DNA of 64,000 nucleotides from Hydrogenothermaceae bacterium (GCA_026418535.1 JAOABC010000006.1:62001-126000), one strand, 5' to 3'. Shown: positions 53,186 to 61,377, counted from the first letter of the stretch. A program made the numbers and translations. The notes: generated by a model from the sequence alone, not told the origin.

Positions 53186-54586
53186 CTACACCCCCTGAAC
53201 AGAGAATAACTCATCCAAAACAGGGTAGTTATGAGTAAAACAGGCTGTACAGAAACCTTTTGAGCTATCTGCAGCCTCTAACATTCCCTCTAAAGAGAGG
53301 TAATTCAGACTGTCTGCACCTATGAACTTCCTTATCTCCTCTACTGACAGATTAGCAGCAAGCAGCTCCTCCCTTGTAGGTGTGTCTATACCATAGAAAC
53401 ACGGACTTATAACCGGAGGGGAGCTGATTAACATATGTATCTCTTTAGCTCCGGCTCTCCTTAACATACTCACGATCTTCTTACTTGTAGTTCCCCTCAC
53501 AAGAGAGTCATCAACAACTATCACTCTCTTGCCCTCTATAACCTGTCTAACAGGGTTTAACTTTAGCCTTACACTAAGGTCTCTTATCTCTTGGGCTGGT
53601 TGTATGAAACTCCTACCTACGTAGTGGTTCCTGATGAGCCCTATCTCAAAAGGAATACCGCTTACCTCACTGTATCCCATTGCGGCCAAGAGTCCAGAGT
53701 CTAAGACAGGTATTACACAGTCAGCCTCTATTGGATACTCTTTTGCTAGCCTCCTTCCAAACTCTTTCCTTATCTGATATACCCACTCTTTGAATATCTT
53801 AGAGTCTGGTCTTGCAAAGTATACAAACTCAAAGATACACTTCTTCGGCTCCTCCGGAAACTCAAAAGGATAGTAGGACCTTATACCAGCATCGTCAATA
53901 ACTAGGACCTCTCCTGGGTTAATATCTCTAAGATACTCAGCATCGATTATGTCCAGAGCACAGGTCTCAGAAGCTACAAAATAACTTCCTGTTCTGTTTT
54001 TGCCTAAAACAAGAGGTCTAAAACCATAAGGGTCTCTAACGGCAATCAACTGCTTCTCCCGGAGTATAACCAGGGAGTAAGCACCCTTTACCCTCTTCAT
54101 AACTTCAAAAACATGGGGAAGGAAGTCCTCATCATTCTTATGGAGATTTATATGAGGGGGAGCAGGCTGTCTTGACCTTGCTATAAGATGGACGAACACC
54201 TCTGTGTCAGAAGTAGACCTAAAGATAGCTCCATCCTCTTCAAGCTCTCTTCTCAGTCTATCTGCGTTTACAAGATTACCGTTATGGGCTATTGCAAATG
54301 AACCTCCATAAAAATGAGCGAAGAACGGTTGGATGTTCTTCGGGTTTGAGCCCCCGGCTGTTGAGTATCTAACATGTCCTATTGATATATTCCCTCTTAA
54401 ATCCCGTAAGTCATTTTCTTTTACGACAGAGGTTACAATACCTTGACCCAGTTTTAGGTTTATGTCATATCCATCAGAAACAGCTATACCAGCAGACTCC
54501 TGACCTCTGTGCTGTAGAGCATGCAGACCTAAAAATGTTAGCTCTGCAGCAGATTTATTGTTATAAACACCAAAAACTCCACACAC
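53186..54586 (-). CDS. purF: Amidophosphoribosyltransferase
   Basis: PurF makes phosphoribosylamine from PRPP and glutamine, the first step of purine synthesis. The N-terminal glutamine amidotransferase begins CGVFGVY. I choose the GTG at 54586, which gives Met-Cys, so removal of Met exposes the catalytic Cys; AAGGTG lies 6 bases upstream. GTG at 54595 would add three residues. The PRPP loop VIVVDDSLVRGTTSKKIV and PFEIGLIRNHYVGRSFIQP are diagnostic. Length is 466. Confidence 0.96.
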   Translation of the reverse strand: MCGVFGVYNNKSAAELTFLGLHALQHRGQESAGIAVSDGYDINLKLGQGIVTSVVKENDLRDLRGNISIGHVRYSTAGGSNPKNIQPFFAHFYGGSFAIAHNGNLVNADRLRRELEEDGAIFRSTSDTEVFVHLIARSRQPAPPHINLHKNDEDFLPHVFEVMKRVKGAYSLVILREKQLIAVRDPYGFRPLVLGKNRTGSYFVASETCALDIIDAEYLRDINPGEVLVIDDAGIRSYYPFEFPEEPKKCIFEFVYFARPDSKIFKEWVYQIRKEFGRRLAKEYPIEADCVIPVLDSGLLAAMGYSEVSGIPFEIGLIRNHYVGRSFIQPAQEIRDLSVRLKLNPVRQVIEGKRVIVVDDSLVRGTTSKKIVSMLRRAGAKEIHMLISSPPVISPCFYGIDTPTREELLAANLSVEEIRKFIGADSLNYLSLEGMLEAADSSKGFCTACFTHNYPVLDELFSVQGV

Positions 54587-54661
54587 AACTCTCACCTTTT
54601 TTGAAGTTGAATTCTAATAAATAATATATCACTTTAACATTTTTTATCACTATTATTTTTG

Positions 54662-54687
54662 AATCTGGGGCTTTAAAGCCCCAGATT
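54662..54687. terminator. Perfect palindrome between purF and the PEGA-protein gene
   Basis: AATCTGGGGCTTT followed by AAAGCCCCAGATT is a 13-bp perfect inverted repeat with no spacer, located 4 bases after the stop of the PEGA-protein gene. It can form a strong GC-rich hairpin. No T run follows on either strand, so it may work in a different way. The core GGGGCTT(T)AAAGCCCC also occurs in the terminator at 61405-61419. Confidence 0.5.
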
Positions 54688-54691
54688 GATA

Positions 54692-56299
54692 TTATTCTAT
54701 AGTTTGAACCCATTTCTTAAGTAGATGTCCCTGATACCACAGGTTTACAGTTGGATTTTCTCTAGAAGAAGCGGTTATGGTTATATCCTCAGTTGTAAAA
54801 CCAACAGATACAGGAGCGTAGTTTAGGTTTATACTGTACAGCTTAGAACCGTCTAAAGACAAGACATCCACCGTTTTATCCAATTTTCCTACTATCAACT
54901 TAGCTCCTGACGGAGAGATGTTAACAGATAAAATAGGAGTTGTGATTGATACTGATTTTAAAATGGACATATCTGAGATGTTTATTAGCTTTACAGTCTT
55001 ATCTGCTGATGCTGTTATAACCGTTTTCCTATCCTTTGATACCTGTATATCGTTTATAGCTAAGGAATGAACAGAGACTTGGTTTGAGATACTGTCTGAT
55101 GAGGTGTCGTAAACTAATATCTTTCCAGAAGATGTCCCTAAATAAATCTTATCAGATAGAGATTTTACAGCTGTTATAGGCTCTCCTAAGGAGCTGTCCT
55201 TTAACTTGTTTCCTGTTTTTGCGTCTATGATGGCTACTCTTCCAAATTTATCGAATAGGTATACCTTTGAGGGATCTCTCCCAAAAGCCACAAAATCAGC
55301 ATTTAAGTCCAACAGTTTGTTTAGCTTAACAGTAGTAGTGGTGTTGTCCCACAGTATAAGTTTTAGAGGGTTTTTTAAATCCTTATACTTATAAGCTAGA
55401 GTCTTTATAGGTTTTAAACCGGCTGTAAACTTTCCATCTTCAGAAACTGTGAACGTAGAGAACTTATCAAAGTTTCTAACATCCTCCGGGTCCCATAGGG
55501 ATATATGGGGCTTTAGATCTTTCGTATCCCAGAAGTATATACCTACTTTACCAATGGATATGAAGTATCTGTAATCAATACTAAACATAAGGGGAGAATA
55601 GGCTCCTACATTAGGTAGCTGGACTTCTTGCAAATTAAATGTGACTCTAAATTCATCTCCTTTCTTAACTTTTAAGCTAAAGTCATCTTTGTAAACGTCT
55701 TTTTCTACTGTAAACTTGTGTAGACCTTCTTCCAGCTCTACAACCTGAGGAAAAGAACCAATCTTTTTACCATCTAAATAGAGAGTAGCATCCGAATAGT
55801 TGGCATCAAAGTGTAAAACAGCCTTCTGTAGATTGACCTTCAGATATGTCTCTTTTCCATACTCTATAGACACTTTTCTGGAAGTTCCAACTGCACCAAG
55901 TTTGAACACTATAAGATGTTGACCTGTTGGAAGATAATCTATGAAAGGTGTTCTACCTATCTCGTCTCTCTTCTCAATAACTACTGCTCCTTGAGGGATA
56001 GTATCTACCTTTAGTATTCCGGTAGGTTTTGGATTGAAGTCCAACTTAGTTATCTTATCGTAGTATATCCAAACACCCTTTTTTGTATCTCTGTCAAAAT
56101 CTGTAGTGGCTACAGTTATATCATACTTACCTTCCTTTAATTCCATGATTAATGGTGTTTTCCCAACACGCTTCCCGTTGATGTAAACATCTGCACCTTT
56201 TGGACTGTCTATCTGGAGCTTTCCTTTCCCTTCACAGGATGTGAGAATAATGACAGGAAAAACTAAAAAGAGAATAAACTTCTCAAACACTCTCAACAT
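54692..56299 (-). CDS. Lipoprotein with three PEGA domains and a WD40-like propeller
   Basis: This 535-residue lipoprotein has a lipobox (VIILTSC, Cys near residue 22). Three PEGA domains follow (about 28-95, 95-165, 160-225), seen as KGADVYINGKRVGKTPLIMEL, a second with IPQGAVVIEKRDEIGRTPF, and a third with DATLYLDGKKIGSFP. The C-terminal half has WD40-like blades (TVITASADKTVKLINISDMS, KLIVGKLDKTVDVLSLDGSKLY). It would be anchored to the outer face of a membrane. I start at the ATG at 56299, six bases after GAGGT. The function is unknown. Confidence 0.75.
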   Translation of the reverse strand: MLRVFEKFILFLVFPVIILTSCEGKGKLQIDSPKGADVYINGKRVGKTPLIMELKEGKYDITVATTDFDRDTKKGVWIYYDKITKLDFNPKPTGILKVDTIPQGAVVIEKRDEIGRTPFIDYLPTGQHLIVFKLGAVGTSRKVSIEYGKETYLKVNLQKAVLHFDANYSDATLYLDGKKIGSFPQVVELEEGLHKFTVEKDVYKDDFSLKVKKGDEFRVTFNLQEVQLPNVGAYSPLMFSIDYRYFISIGKVGIYFWDTKDLKPHISLWDPEDVRNFDKFSTFTVSEDGKFTAGLKPIKTLAYKYKDLKNPLKLILWDNTTTTVKLNKLLDLNADFVAFGRDPSKVYLFDKFGRVAIIDAKTGNKLKDSSLGEPITAVKSLSDKIYLGTSSGKILVYDTSSDSISNQVSVHSLAINDIQVSKDRKTVITASADKTVKLINISDMSILKSVSITTPILSVNISPSGAKLIVGKLDKTVDVLSLDGSKLYSINLNYAPVSVGFTTEDITITASSRENPTVNLWYQGHLLKKWVQTIE

Positions 56300-56319
56300 T
56301 TCCACACCTCTTATATTTA

Positions 56320-56335
56320 GTTAGTATTTACTAAC
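56320..56335. promoter_or_regulatory. Perfect inverted repeat between the PEGA-protein gene and pgi
   Basis: GTTAGTA-TT-TACTAAC is a 7-bp perfect inverted repeat with a 2-base spacer, in the divergent region of 110 bases. It lies 21 bases upstream of the PEGA-protein start and about 75 bases upstream of pgi. The dyad and length fit a dimeric regulator site. No regulator can be named from sequence alone. Confidence 0.45.
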
Positions 56336-56409
56336 ATAATTATAAATGAATTAAAGTTTTTTGTAGGACTTTTTATTATAATATTTTCAAAAGGTATGGA
56401 GGGAGATTA

Positions 56410-57750
56410 ATGATTAAGTTAGACTATTCAAACGTGCTTTCTGAGAGAATAGGGGAGGAGCATGGAATTTCTTTGGAAGATATAGAGTCTTTCCAGGAAC
56501 AGATTCCAAAGATAGAAGAAGAGATAAACCTCCGGAGAGATACAGACTTTTACTTTATGAATATGCCATTCCAGAATTTAGAAAGGATAAAAGAGGTAGG
56601 GAAAAATATCAGAGAAAACTTTGAATACTTTGTAGTTATAGGAATAGGTGGTTCTGCCCTGGGGAATCAGACATTAAACGAGAGTATAAATGGTCTGGGT
56701 TACAACTATAAAAAGTATCCAAAGTTCTTTGTCCTTGATAACGTAGACCCGGAGAAATTTTCCTCCGTCTTAGAACAGATAGACCTGAAAAAAACTGTAT
56801 TTAACATTATAACTAAGTCCGGCTCCACTACGGAAACTGTTGCTAACTTCTTAGTGATCCTAAATATGTTAAAGTCTTACGTAGGAGAAGACTGGAAAAA
56901 ATATCTCATAATAACTACAGACCCTCAAAGAGGTTTTTTGAGGAAGTTTGCAGACCAAGAAGGAATAATCTCATTTGACATTCCCAAAAACCTGGGAGGT
57001 AGATTTTCGGTCTTGAGCAATGTTGGACTTCTGTCTGCCATATCTTCTGGCATAGATGTGGAAGAGCTTTTAGAGGGTAGCAGGTATGCCTACACAGTCT
57101 GTAGTAATTCTAAAATCTTAGAAAACCCTGCCTACCTTATTGGAGTCATACACTACATAGCTAGTACAAAAAAGGGAAAGAGTATATCTGTTATGATGAG
57201 TTACAGTGAAAGACTTTCTCTATTCGTAGATTGGTATAGACAGCTCTGGGCTGAGAGTTTAGGAAAAGAAGGTTTGGGGCAAACTCCAGTAAAGGCTATA
57301 GGTTCTATTGACCAACACTCTCAGATTCAACTCTACATAGATGGACCGAAGGATAAAATAGTGACCTTTTTAAAGGTTGAGAGTATGGAGAGAGACTTTA
57401 AGATAGAAGGAGATGTTCCTGCGGAGCTTGAGTACCTAAAAGGAAAAAGTTTAAAACAGATACTGGACGCCCTGATGGAAGGAACTAAAACAGCACTGAT
57501 CAAAGCATCTGTCCCTAATCTAACCATATCTATAGAGAAACTAACCCCATACAGTATAGGAATGTTGATATACATCTATGAGATGGCAACAGGATTTTCT
57601 GGATTACTCTACGGTATAAATCCATTCGACCAACCTGCTGTAGAAGAAGGTAAGAACTTCGTATACGGACTAATGGGAAGAGAAGAGTTTGAGGAAAAAC
57701 TCCAAGAGTATAACCTCCTAAATAAGTCCAGTTCTATACTTGAGGTATGA
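56410..57750 (+). CDS. pgi: Glucose-6-phosphate isomerase
   Basis: Pgi interconverts glucose-6-phosphate and fructose-6-phosphate. This 446-residue protein is of the shorter class. It has VVIGIGGSALGNQTLNES, NIITKSGSTTETVANFLV, RFSVLSNVGLLSAISSGID and GLGQTPVKAIGSIDQHSQIQLYIDGP, which cover the active-site Arg, Glu and His. GGAGGGAGATTA precedes the ATG. The sir2 gene overlaps or abuts its end. Confidence 0.95.
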   Translation: MIKLDYSNVLSERIGEEHGISLEDIESFQEQIPKIEEEINLRRDTDFYFMNMPFQNLERIKEVGKNIRENFEYFVVIGIGGSALGNQTLNESINGLGYNYKKYPKFFVLDNVDPEKFSSVLEQIDLKKTVFNIITKSGSTTETVANFLVILNMLKSYVGEDWKKYLIITTDPQRGFLRKFADQEGIISFDIPKNLGGRFSVLSNVGLLSAISSGIDVEELLEGSRYAYTVCSNSKILENPAYLIGVIHYIASTKKGKSISVMMSYSERLSLFVDWYRQLWAESLGKEGLGQTPVKAIGSIDQHSQIQLYIDGPKDKIVTFLKVESMERDFKIEGDVPAELEYLKGKSLKQILDALMEGTKTALIKASVPNLTISIEKLTPYSIGMLIYIYEMATGFSGLLYGINPFDQPAVEEGKNFVYGLMGREEFEEKLQEYNLLNKSSSILEV

Positions 57751-57752
57751 TG

Positions 57753-58574
57753 ATGGACTACACAGATCGAGCAAAAGAGGTTCTCCAAACTGCCCAGGCT
57801 GTTCTGATAACAGCTGGAGCAGGGATGGGAGTAGACTCTGGACTTCCAGACTTTAGAGGTGATGAGGGGTTCTGGAGAGCCTATCCTCATGCAAAGAAGT
57901 TAGGTCTATCCTTTGAGGATCTAGCCAATCCAAGGTGGTTTAAATTAGAGCCTCATCTGGCATGGGCCTTTTACGGACACAGACTAAATATCTATAGAGA
58001 CACCAAACCCCATCAGGGGTTCTATCTTTTAAGGGAGTTCGTAAAAGGAAAACAGGACAACTACTTTGTGTACACCTCTAATGTAGATGGTCAGTTTCAA
58101 AAAGCAGGGTTCAGTGAGAGTAGAGTTATAGAAGTTCACGGTAGTATACATTTCTTACAGTGTAGCATGCCTTGCTCTGATGATATTTGGTCTGCTGAGG
58201 GTATTAGGATCGATGTAGATATGGAAACATTCAGAGCAAAAGAGCCTCTACCAAGATGTAGAAACTGTGGCAGGATGGCAAGACCAAATATACTGATGTT
58301 CGGAGACTGTAGTTGGATTCCAAATAGAACAGAAAAACAACAGGCAAATCTGTACAGTTGGTTAAGGTTAAATAGAGGAAAAAGGCTAGTTATTATTGAG
58401 ATTGGAGCAGGTGTAGCTATTCCTACAGTTAAGTTGTTTGGGGAGATGACATGTAGAGAGTATGGGGGAAATCTTATAAGGATAAACCCTCGAGACTACA
58501 ACATCCCAGAGTCTGTAAGTGGTATCCCTTTACCTATGGGAGCTTTAGAAGCTCTGAGGAAGATACTTATATGA
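57753..58574 (+). CDS. Sir2-family NAD-dependent protein deacylase
   Basis: This sirtuin removes acyl groups from Lys using NAD. It has ITAGAGMGVDSGLPDFRGDEGFW (NAD site) and YTSNVDGQFQKAGF with the catalytic His in EVHGSIH. A zinc ribbon of two Cys pairs follows (CSMPC, CRNCG), then RPNILMFGD. IEIGAGVAIPTVKL and RINPRDYNIP close the protein. I start at the third ATG (57753; GAGG is 7 bases upstream). The stop overlaps the zip start. Confidence 0.9.
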   Translation: MDYTDRAKEVLQTAQAVLITAGAGMGVDSGLPDFRGDEGFWRAYPHAKKLGLSFEDLANPRWFKLEPHLAWAFYGHRLNIYRDTKPHQGFYLLREFVKGKQDNYFVYTSNVDGQFQKAGFSESRVIEVHGSIHFLQCSMPCSDDIWSAEGIRIDVDMETFRAKEPLPRCRNCGRMARPNILMFGDCSWIPNRTEKQQANLYSWLRLNRGKRLVIIEIGAGVAIPTVKLFGEMTCREYGGNLIRINPRDYNIPESVSGIPLPMGALEALRKILI

Positions 58575-59335
58575 TACTAGAAGCTTTAGCTGGCAGTTTT
58601 TTAGCTGGAGTCCTTACAGCTGTAGGTGCTGTTCCTGTTCTATTTGGAAAAAGCATCTCTCCAAAGCTTCAGGATAGTCTACTTGGGTTCAGCGCAGGAG
58701 TTATGCTAAGTGCATCTTTCTTCTCTTTACTTTTCCCAGCTTTAGAGCTCTCAAAGTCCTTTTTACCTGAGATATACGCTGTTATAATGGTTTCCATAGC
58801 TTTCCTTGTAGGTGGCTTTATCTTCCTGATTTTAGACAAGAAAGTTCCAGATGACTACTTTCTAAGGGTAATAACAGACAAGAACACAGACTCTTTAAAA
58901 AGAGTATGGCTGTTTGTCCTTGCGGTCAGCTTACACAACTTTCCGGAGGGAATATCCTCTGCTTTAGGGTTCATGACAGGAAAGACAGAGGAAGGTATAA
59001 CCTTGTCCCTTGGTATCGGTATACAGAACATTCCCGAGGGATTTGCGGTTGCTCTTGCCCTGTACATGTTTGGTTACTCTAAGGTAAAATCTTTTAGAAT
59101 CTCCCTCTTTACAGGACTTATAGAACCACTGGGAGGTATATTTGCCATAACACTGTTTTACCCTTTCAGAGAACTTCTATTCTTAGGTTTTGCCTTTACA
59201 TCAGAAGCTATGTTTTTTGTAGTTATAAAAGAGATCATTCCTCAAATACAGAAAAAAGGTTTTGAAGTTTCTGCATCAACAGGTTTGCTTATAGGCTTTG
59301 TATTCATGATGATTTTAGATACAGTTATATCATAA
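58571..59335 (+). CDS. ZIP-family metal transporter
   Basis: This 254-residue membrane protein has about eight helices. The TM4-TM5 metal motifs are present: LHNFPEGISSALGFM and GIQNIPEGFAVALALYM, each with the His-Asn-x-P-E-G signature or its variant. It should import or exchange zinc, iron or manganese (ZupT type). It overlaps sir2 by four bases. Confidence 0.93.
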   Translation: MILEALAGSFLAGVLTAVGAVPVLFGKSISPKLQDSLLGFSAGVMLSASFFSLLFPALELSKSFLPEIYAVIMVSIAFLVGGFIFLILDKKVPDDYFLRVITDKNTDSLKRVWLFVLAVSLHNFPEGISSALGFMTGKTEEGITLSLGIGIQNIPEGFAVALALYMFGYSKVKSFRISLFTGLIEPLGGIFAITLFYPFRELLFLGFAFTSEAMFFVVIKEIIPQIQKKGFEVSASTGLLIGFVFMMILDTVIS

Positions 59336-59387
59336 AAAGTCCTGCATCAAAGAATAGATTTATCCAATAAAAAGGTGAGGTGTAAAG

Positions 59388-59543
59388 ATGGAATATTTTG
59401 TTCCCGTAGCTATATTCGTTCTGTCAACTTTGTTTCTCTACAAGAAGTTTAAACAGAGCTACGTGAAGGGAAAGTGTAGTGATTGTTCTGTAGCAGGAAG
59501 TTGTGGAAAGATAGAACTAGACCGGAGGGATAACTCTTGCTAA
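59388..59543 (+). CDS. Small Cys-rich membrane peptide (51 residues)
   Basis: A short frame from the ATG at 59388, preceded by AAAGGTGAGGTGTAAAG, codes for one N-terminal helix (YFVPVAIFVLSTLFLY) and a cytoplasmic-facing tail with KCSDCSVAGSCGK and a terminal Cys. This matches the layout of the FeoB-associated Cys-rich peptides, though feoB is not near. The Cys cluster could bind Fe-S or metal. Its last 7 bases overlap the start of the three-helix protein. Confidence 0.75.
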   Translation: MEYFVPVAIFVLSTLFLYKKFKQSYVKGKCSDCSVAGSCGKIELDRRDNSC

Positions 59544-59836
59544 GAAGGACTTTTCTTCTTGGTTCTTTCTTCCTGTATTTAGCATTCATATTGGAGGCGG
59601 TAACCGGTTACTGGATAGAAAAACCAAGGATATTAGGTTCTATGTTTTGGAACATAATAGACCGTAGAGACGCATATACCCTACACAGTTTTATACTTCC
59701 AGCAGTCATGTACGTCCTTTTAGGACTACATACCGCTATAACCTTCCGGAGGTATCTATTCAGAACGAGGTGGTTTGTTTTCATCTTTCTAAATACTCTA
59801 CTTCTAACTTTCCTGATATACCTACATCTAGTTTAG
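59537..59836 (+). CDS. Three-helix membrane protein, possible cytochrome b-type subunit
   Basis: This 99-residue protein begins with TTG inside the preceding gene. It has three helices (about 5-24, 49-69, 78-98). His50 and His65 lie at the two ends of the second helix, and His97 at the C-terminus. The layout suggests a small haem b membrane anchor similar to MsrQ/YedZ or DUF4405 modules, which pair with sulfite-oxidase-like molybdopterin proteins. The next gene encodes exactly such a protein, 9 bases away. The haem assignment is tentative. Confidence 0.55.
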   Translation: MLRRTFLLGSFFLYLAFILEAVTGYWIEKPRILGSMFWNIIDRRDAYTLHSFILPAVMYVLLGLHTAITFRRYLFRTRWFVFIFLNTLLLTFLIYLHLV

Positions 59837-59845
59837 GGGTTTATC

Positions 59846-60538
59846 ATGAAAAGGAGAGATTTTTTAGGATTTATAGCCTTATTGGGACTGAGCTTTAACA
59901 GAGGATTCTCTGGAGTATTAGACGCCTTTAGAAAACATAAGTCTTCACTTCCTCCACCTGGTAAATATACACCAGCTAGCCAGCTTTTTATCGTTGATAT
60001 AAAGGGTGTTCCAAATGCTATAAGAACACTGAAGGATTACACACTTAGAGTTTATGGTAAAGTTGAAAACCCAAGATATTTTACAATCCAAGATTTAAAA
60101 TCTCTACCTACAATTCGAAAAGAGGTTGTATTAGAGTGTGTATCAAACTCAAAAGGAGATAAAATCGGAAGAATACTAGTAGAAGGAGTAGATTTAAACA
60201 CAATATTATCTATAGTAAAGCCTCTACAGAAAGCAAGAAAGGTTGTGTTTAGGTCTTTTGATGATTACCACACAAGTATAGAGATTCCTTACGTGAAAGA
60301 GCTTTCTCCTATCTTAGCTTACGGTATAAACTATGATGAAGACGGAAAGGTTATAGACAGACTACCCTTAGACCACGGATATCCTGTACGAGTAGTCTGC
60401 CCAGAAAAGTGGGGCTACAAATCTGTAAAATGGATAAAAGAAATAGAGATAGTAGATTACGATTATAAAGGCTACTGGGAAAAAACTGGATGGAATGACA
60501 GAGCAACAAGAGGTGTAGACTACTTCGACTACAATTAG
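59846..60538 (+). CDS. Tat-exported sulfite-oxidase-like molybdopterin protein
   Basis: This 230-residue protein starts with a twin-arginine motif MKRRDFLGF and a hydrophobic stretch, so it is expected to be exported folded. The mature part is the sulfite oxidase/MsrP (YedY) molybdopterin fold: LRVYGKVENPRYFTIQDLKSLP, then VVLECVSNSKGDKIG, with Cys98 as the likely molybdenum ligand. GYPVRVVCPEKWGYKSVKWIKEIE closes the domain. The substrate is unknown. The membrane protein upstream is the likely electron donor or acceptor. Confidence 0.85.
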   Translation: MKRRDFLGFIALLGLSFNRGFSGVLDAFRKHKSSLPPPGKYTPASQLFIVDIKGVPNAIRTLKDYTLRVYGKVENPRYFTIQDLKSLPTIRKEVVLECVSNSKGDKIGRILVEGVDLNTILSIVKPLQKARKVVFRSFDDYHTSIEIPYVKELSPILAYGINYDEDGKVIDRLPLDHGYPVRVVCPEKWGYKSVKWIKEIEIVDYDYKGYWEKTGWNDRATRGVDYFDYN

Positions 60539-60641
60539 GTCAGTAGAATTAACATTCCTTTCTTTTAAAAATTTTTAACTCCATATTCTGCTACAAAATT
60601 AATTTCTCTAATTTACTTACCAAACGACCTCTTGGAACATC

Positions 60642-60670
60642 TTGAAATATTGAAGAAACATTGATATAAT
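60642..60670 (+). promoter_or_regulatory. Promoter of the tRNA-Lys-Glu-Leu cluster
   Basis: TTGAAA (60642-60647) and TATAAT (60665-60670) are 17 bases apart, a near-ideal sigma-70 arrangement. The first tRNA starts 15 bases later. The 100 bases before it are AT-rich and contain nothing else that I can identify. Confidence 0.8.
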
Positions 60671-60684
60671 ATTAATCTGTTTGT

Positions 60685-60757
60685 GAGTCGCTAGCTCAGT
60701 CGGTAGAGCACCGGTCTTTTAAACCGGTGGTCCTGGGTTCGATTCCCAGGCGACTCA
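60685..60757 (+). tRNA. tRNA-Lys(UUU)
   Basis: The acceptor stem GAGTCGC/GCGACTC closes a cloverleaf with anticodon TTT in the loop CTTTTAA. The D loop holds AGCTCAGTCGGTAGAGCA and the T loop GGTTCGATTCC. The discriminator is A at 60757, and CCA is not encoded. Confidence 0.96.
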
Positions 60758-60772
60758 TCTACAGTCGAATAT

Positions 60773-60847
<75 letters not shown>

Positions 60848-60866
60848 TTCTTTATGAGATCTATAT

Positions 60867-60950
60867 GCGAGTGTGGCGGAATTGGCAGACGCGCGGGACT
60901 TAGGATCCCGTGGTGGCAACACCGTGTGGGTTCGACTCCCACCACTCGCA
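60867..60950 (+). tRNA. tRNA-Leu(UAG)
   Basis: This class II tRNA has an acceptor stem GCGAGTG/CACTCGC and the loop CTTAGGA, with anticodon TAG. The long variable arm is TGGTGGCAACACCGT-like. The discriminator is A at 60950, and CCA is absent. TTCTTTTTAG follows, a T-rich end that may stop transcription. Confidence 0.95.
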
Positions 60951-61092
60951 TTCTTTTTAGATCCCAACAACATAGGCTTACCAAAAAAGAGTTAGACAAC
61001 CTACCTACAGTAACTCAATCACACCCTTAGCACTACTACTGAAAATCCAATACAAATTATCCTTCAATCTTCTATTCTTCAGATTACTCAGT

Positions 61093-61134
61093 TGTAATTT
61101 TAATGTAATCAGCATGTAATCTTTCTTTTATACT
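61093..61134 (+). promoter_or_regulatory. Three-unit 11-bp TGTAAT operator and -10 element
   Basis: TGTAAT occurs at 61093, 61104 and 61115, exactly 11 bases apart. A -10-like TATACT follows at 61129-61134. The distance from the last core (GTAA at 61116) to the -10 is 13 bases, the same as in the operator at 181-234. Promoters without a -35 where periodic repeats sit upstream are typical of PhoB-type activation. It would control the small exported protein that follows. Confidence 0.5.
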
Positions 61135-61167
61135 ATATCTTTTACCAAAAAACAGGAGGTATTTAAG

Positions 61168-61377
61168 ATGAAGAAGTTAGTAGTAGCAGCTCTCTCAGCG
61201 TCATTCTTAACAGTAGGAGTTTCTTTCGCAGAACAAGCTAAGAAAGAGACTCCAAAGGCTGAAGCTAAGCAAGAGGCCCCAAAGGCTGAAGCTAAGCAAG
61301 AGGCCCCAAAGAAAGAAGAGGAAAAAAAGCAAAAGAAAGTAGAAAAAAAGGAAGAGAAAAAAGAAGAAAAAAAGTAA
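61168..61377 (+). CDS. Small exported Lys/Glu/Ala-rich protein (69 residues)
   Basis: The first 22 residues (MKKLVVAALSASFLTVGVSFA) are a signal peptide with likely cleavage after SFA. The mature 47 residues are almost only Lys, Glu, Ala, Pro and Gln, with the unit PKAEAKQEA twice and a tail of KKEEKK-type repeats. No fold or active site can be assigned. A good AGGAGG lies upstream, and an intrinsic terminator follows. It is a single-gene transcription unit with its own regulated promoter. Confidence 0.75.
   Translation: MKKLVVAALSASFLTVGVSFAEQAKKETPKAEAKQEAPKAEAKQEAPKKEEEKKQKKVEKKEEKKEEKK
61252..61305 (+). repeat. 27-bp tandem repeat within the small exported protein gene
   Basis: Two perfect, adjacent 27-base copies begin at 61252 and 61279 and encode the nine-residue unit PKAEAKQEA. 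A partial third copy starts at 61306. Identical copies imply a recent duplication or homogenisation. Confidence 0.9.

Noticed and set aside
61252-61305. Tandem repeats considered as a small CRISPR-like array
   Set aside because: Adjacent 27-bp copies with no spacers, in frame with a coding sequence; no cas genes in the window.
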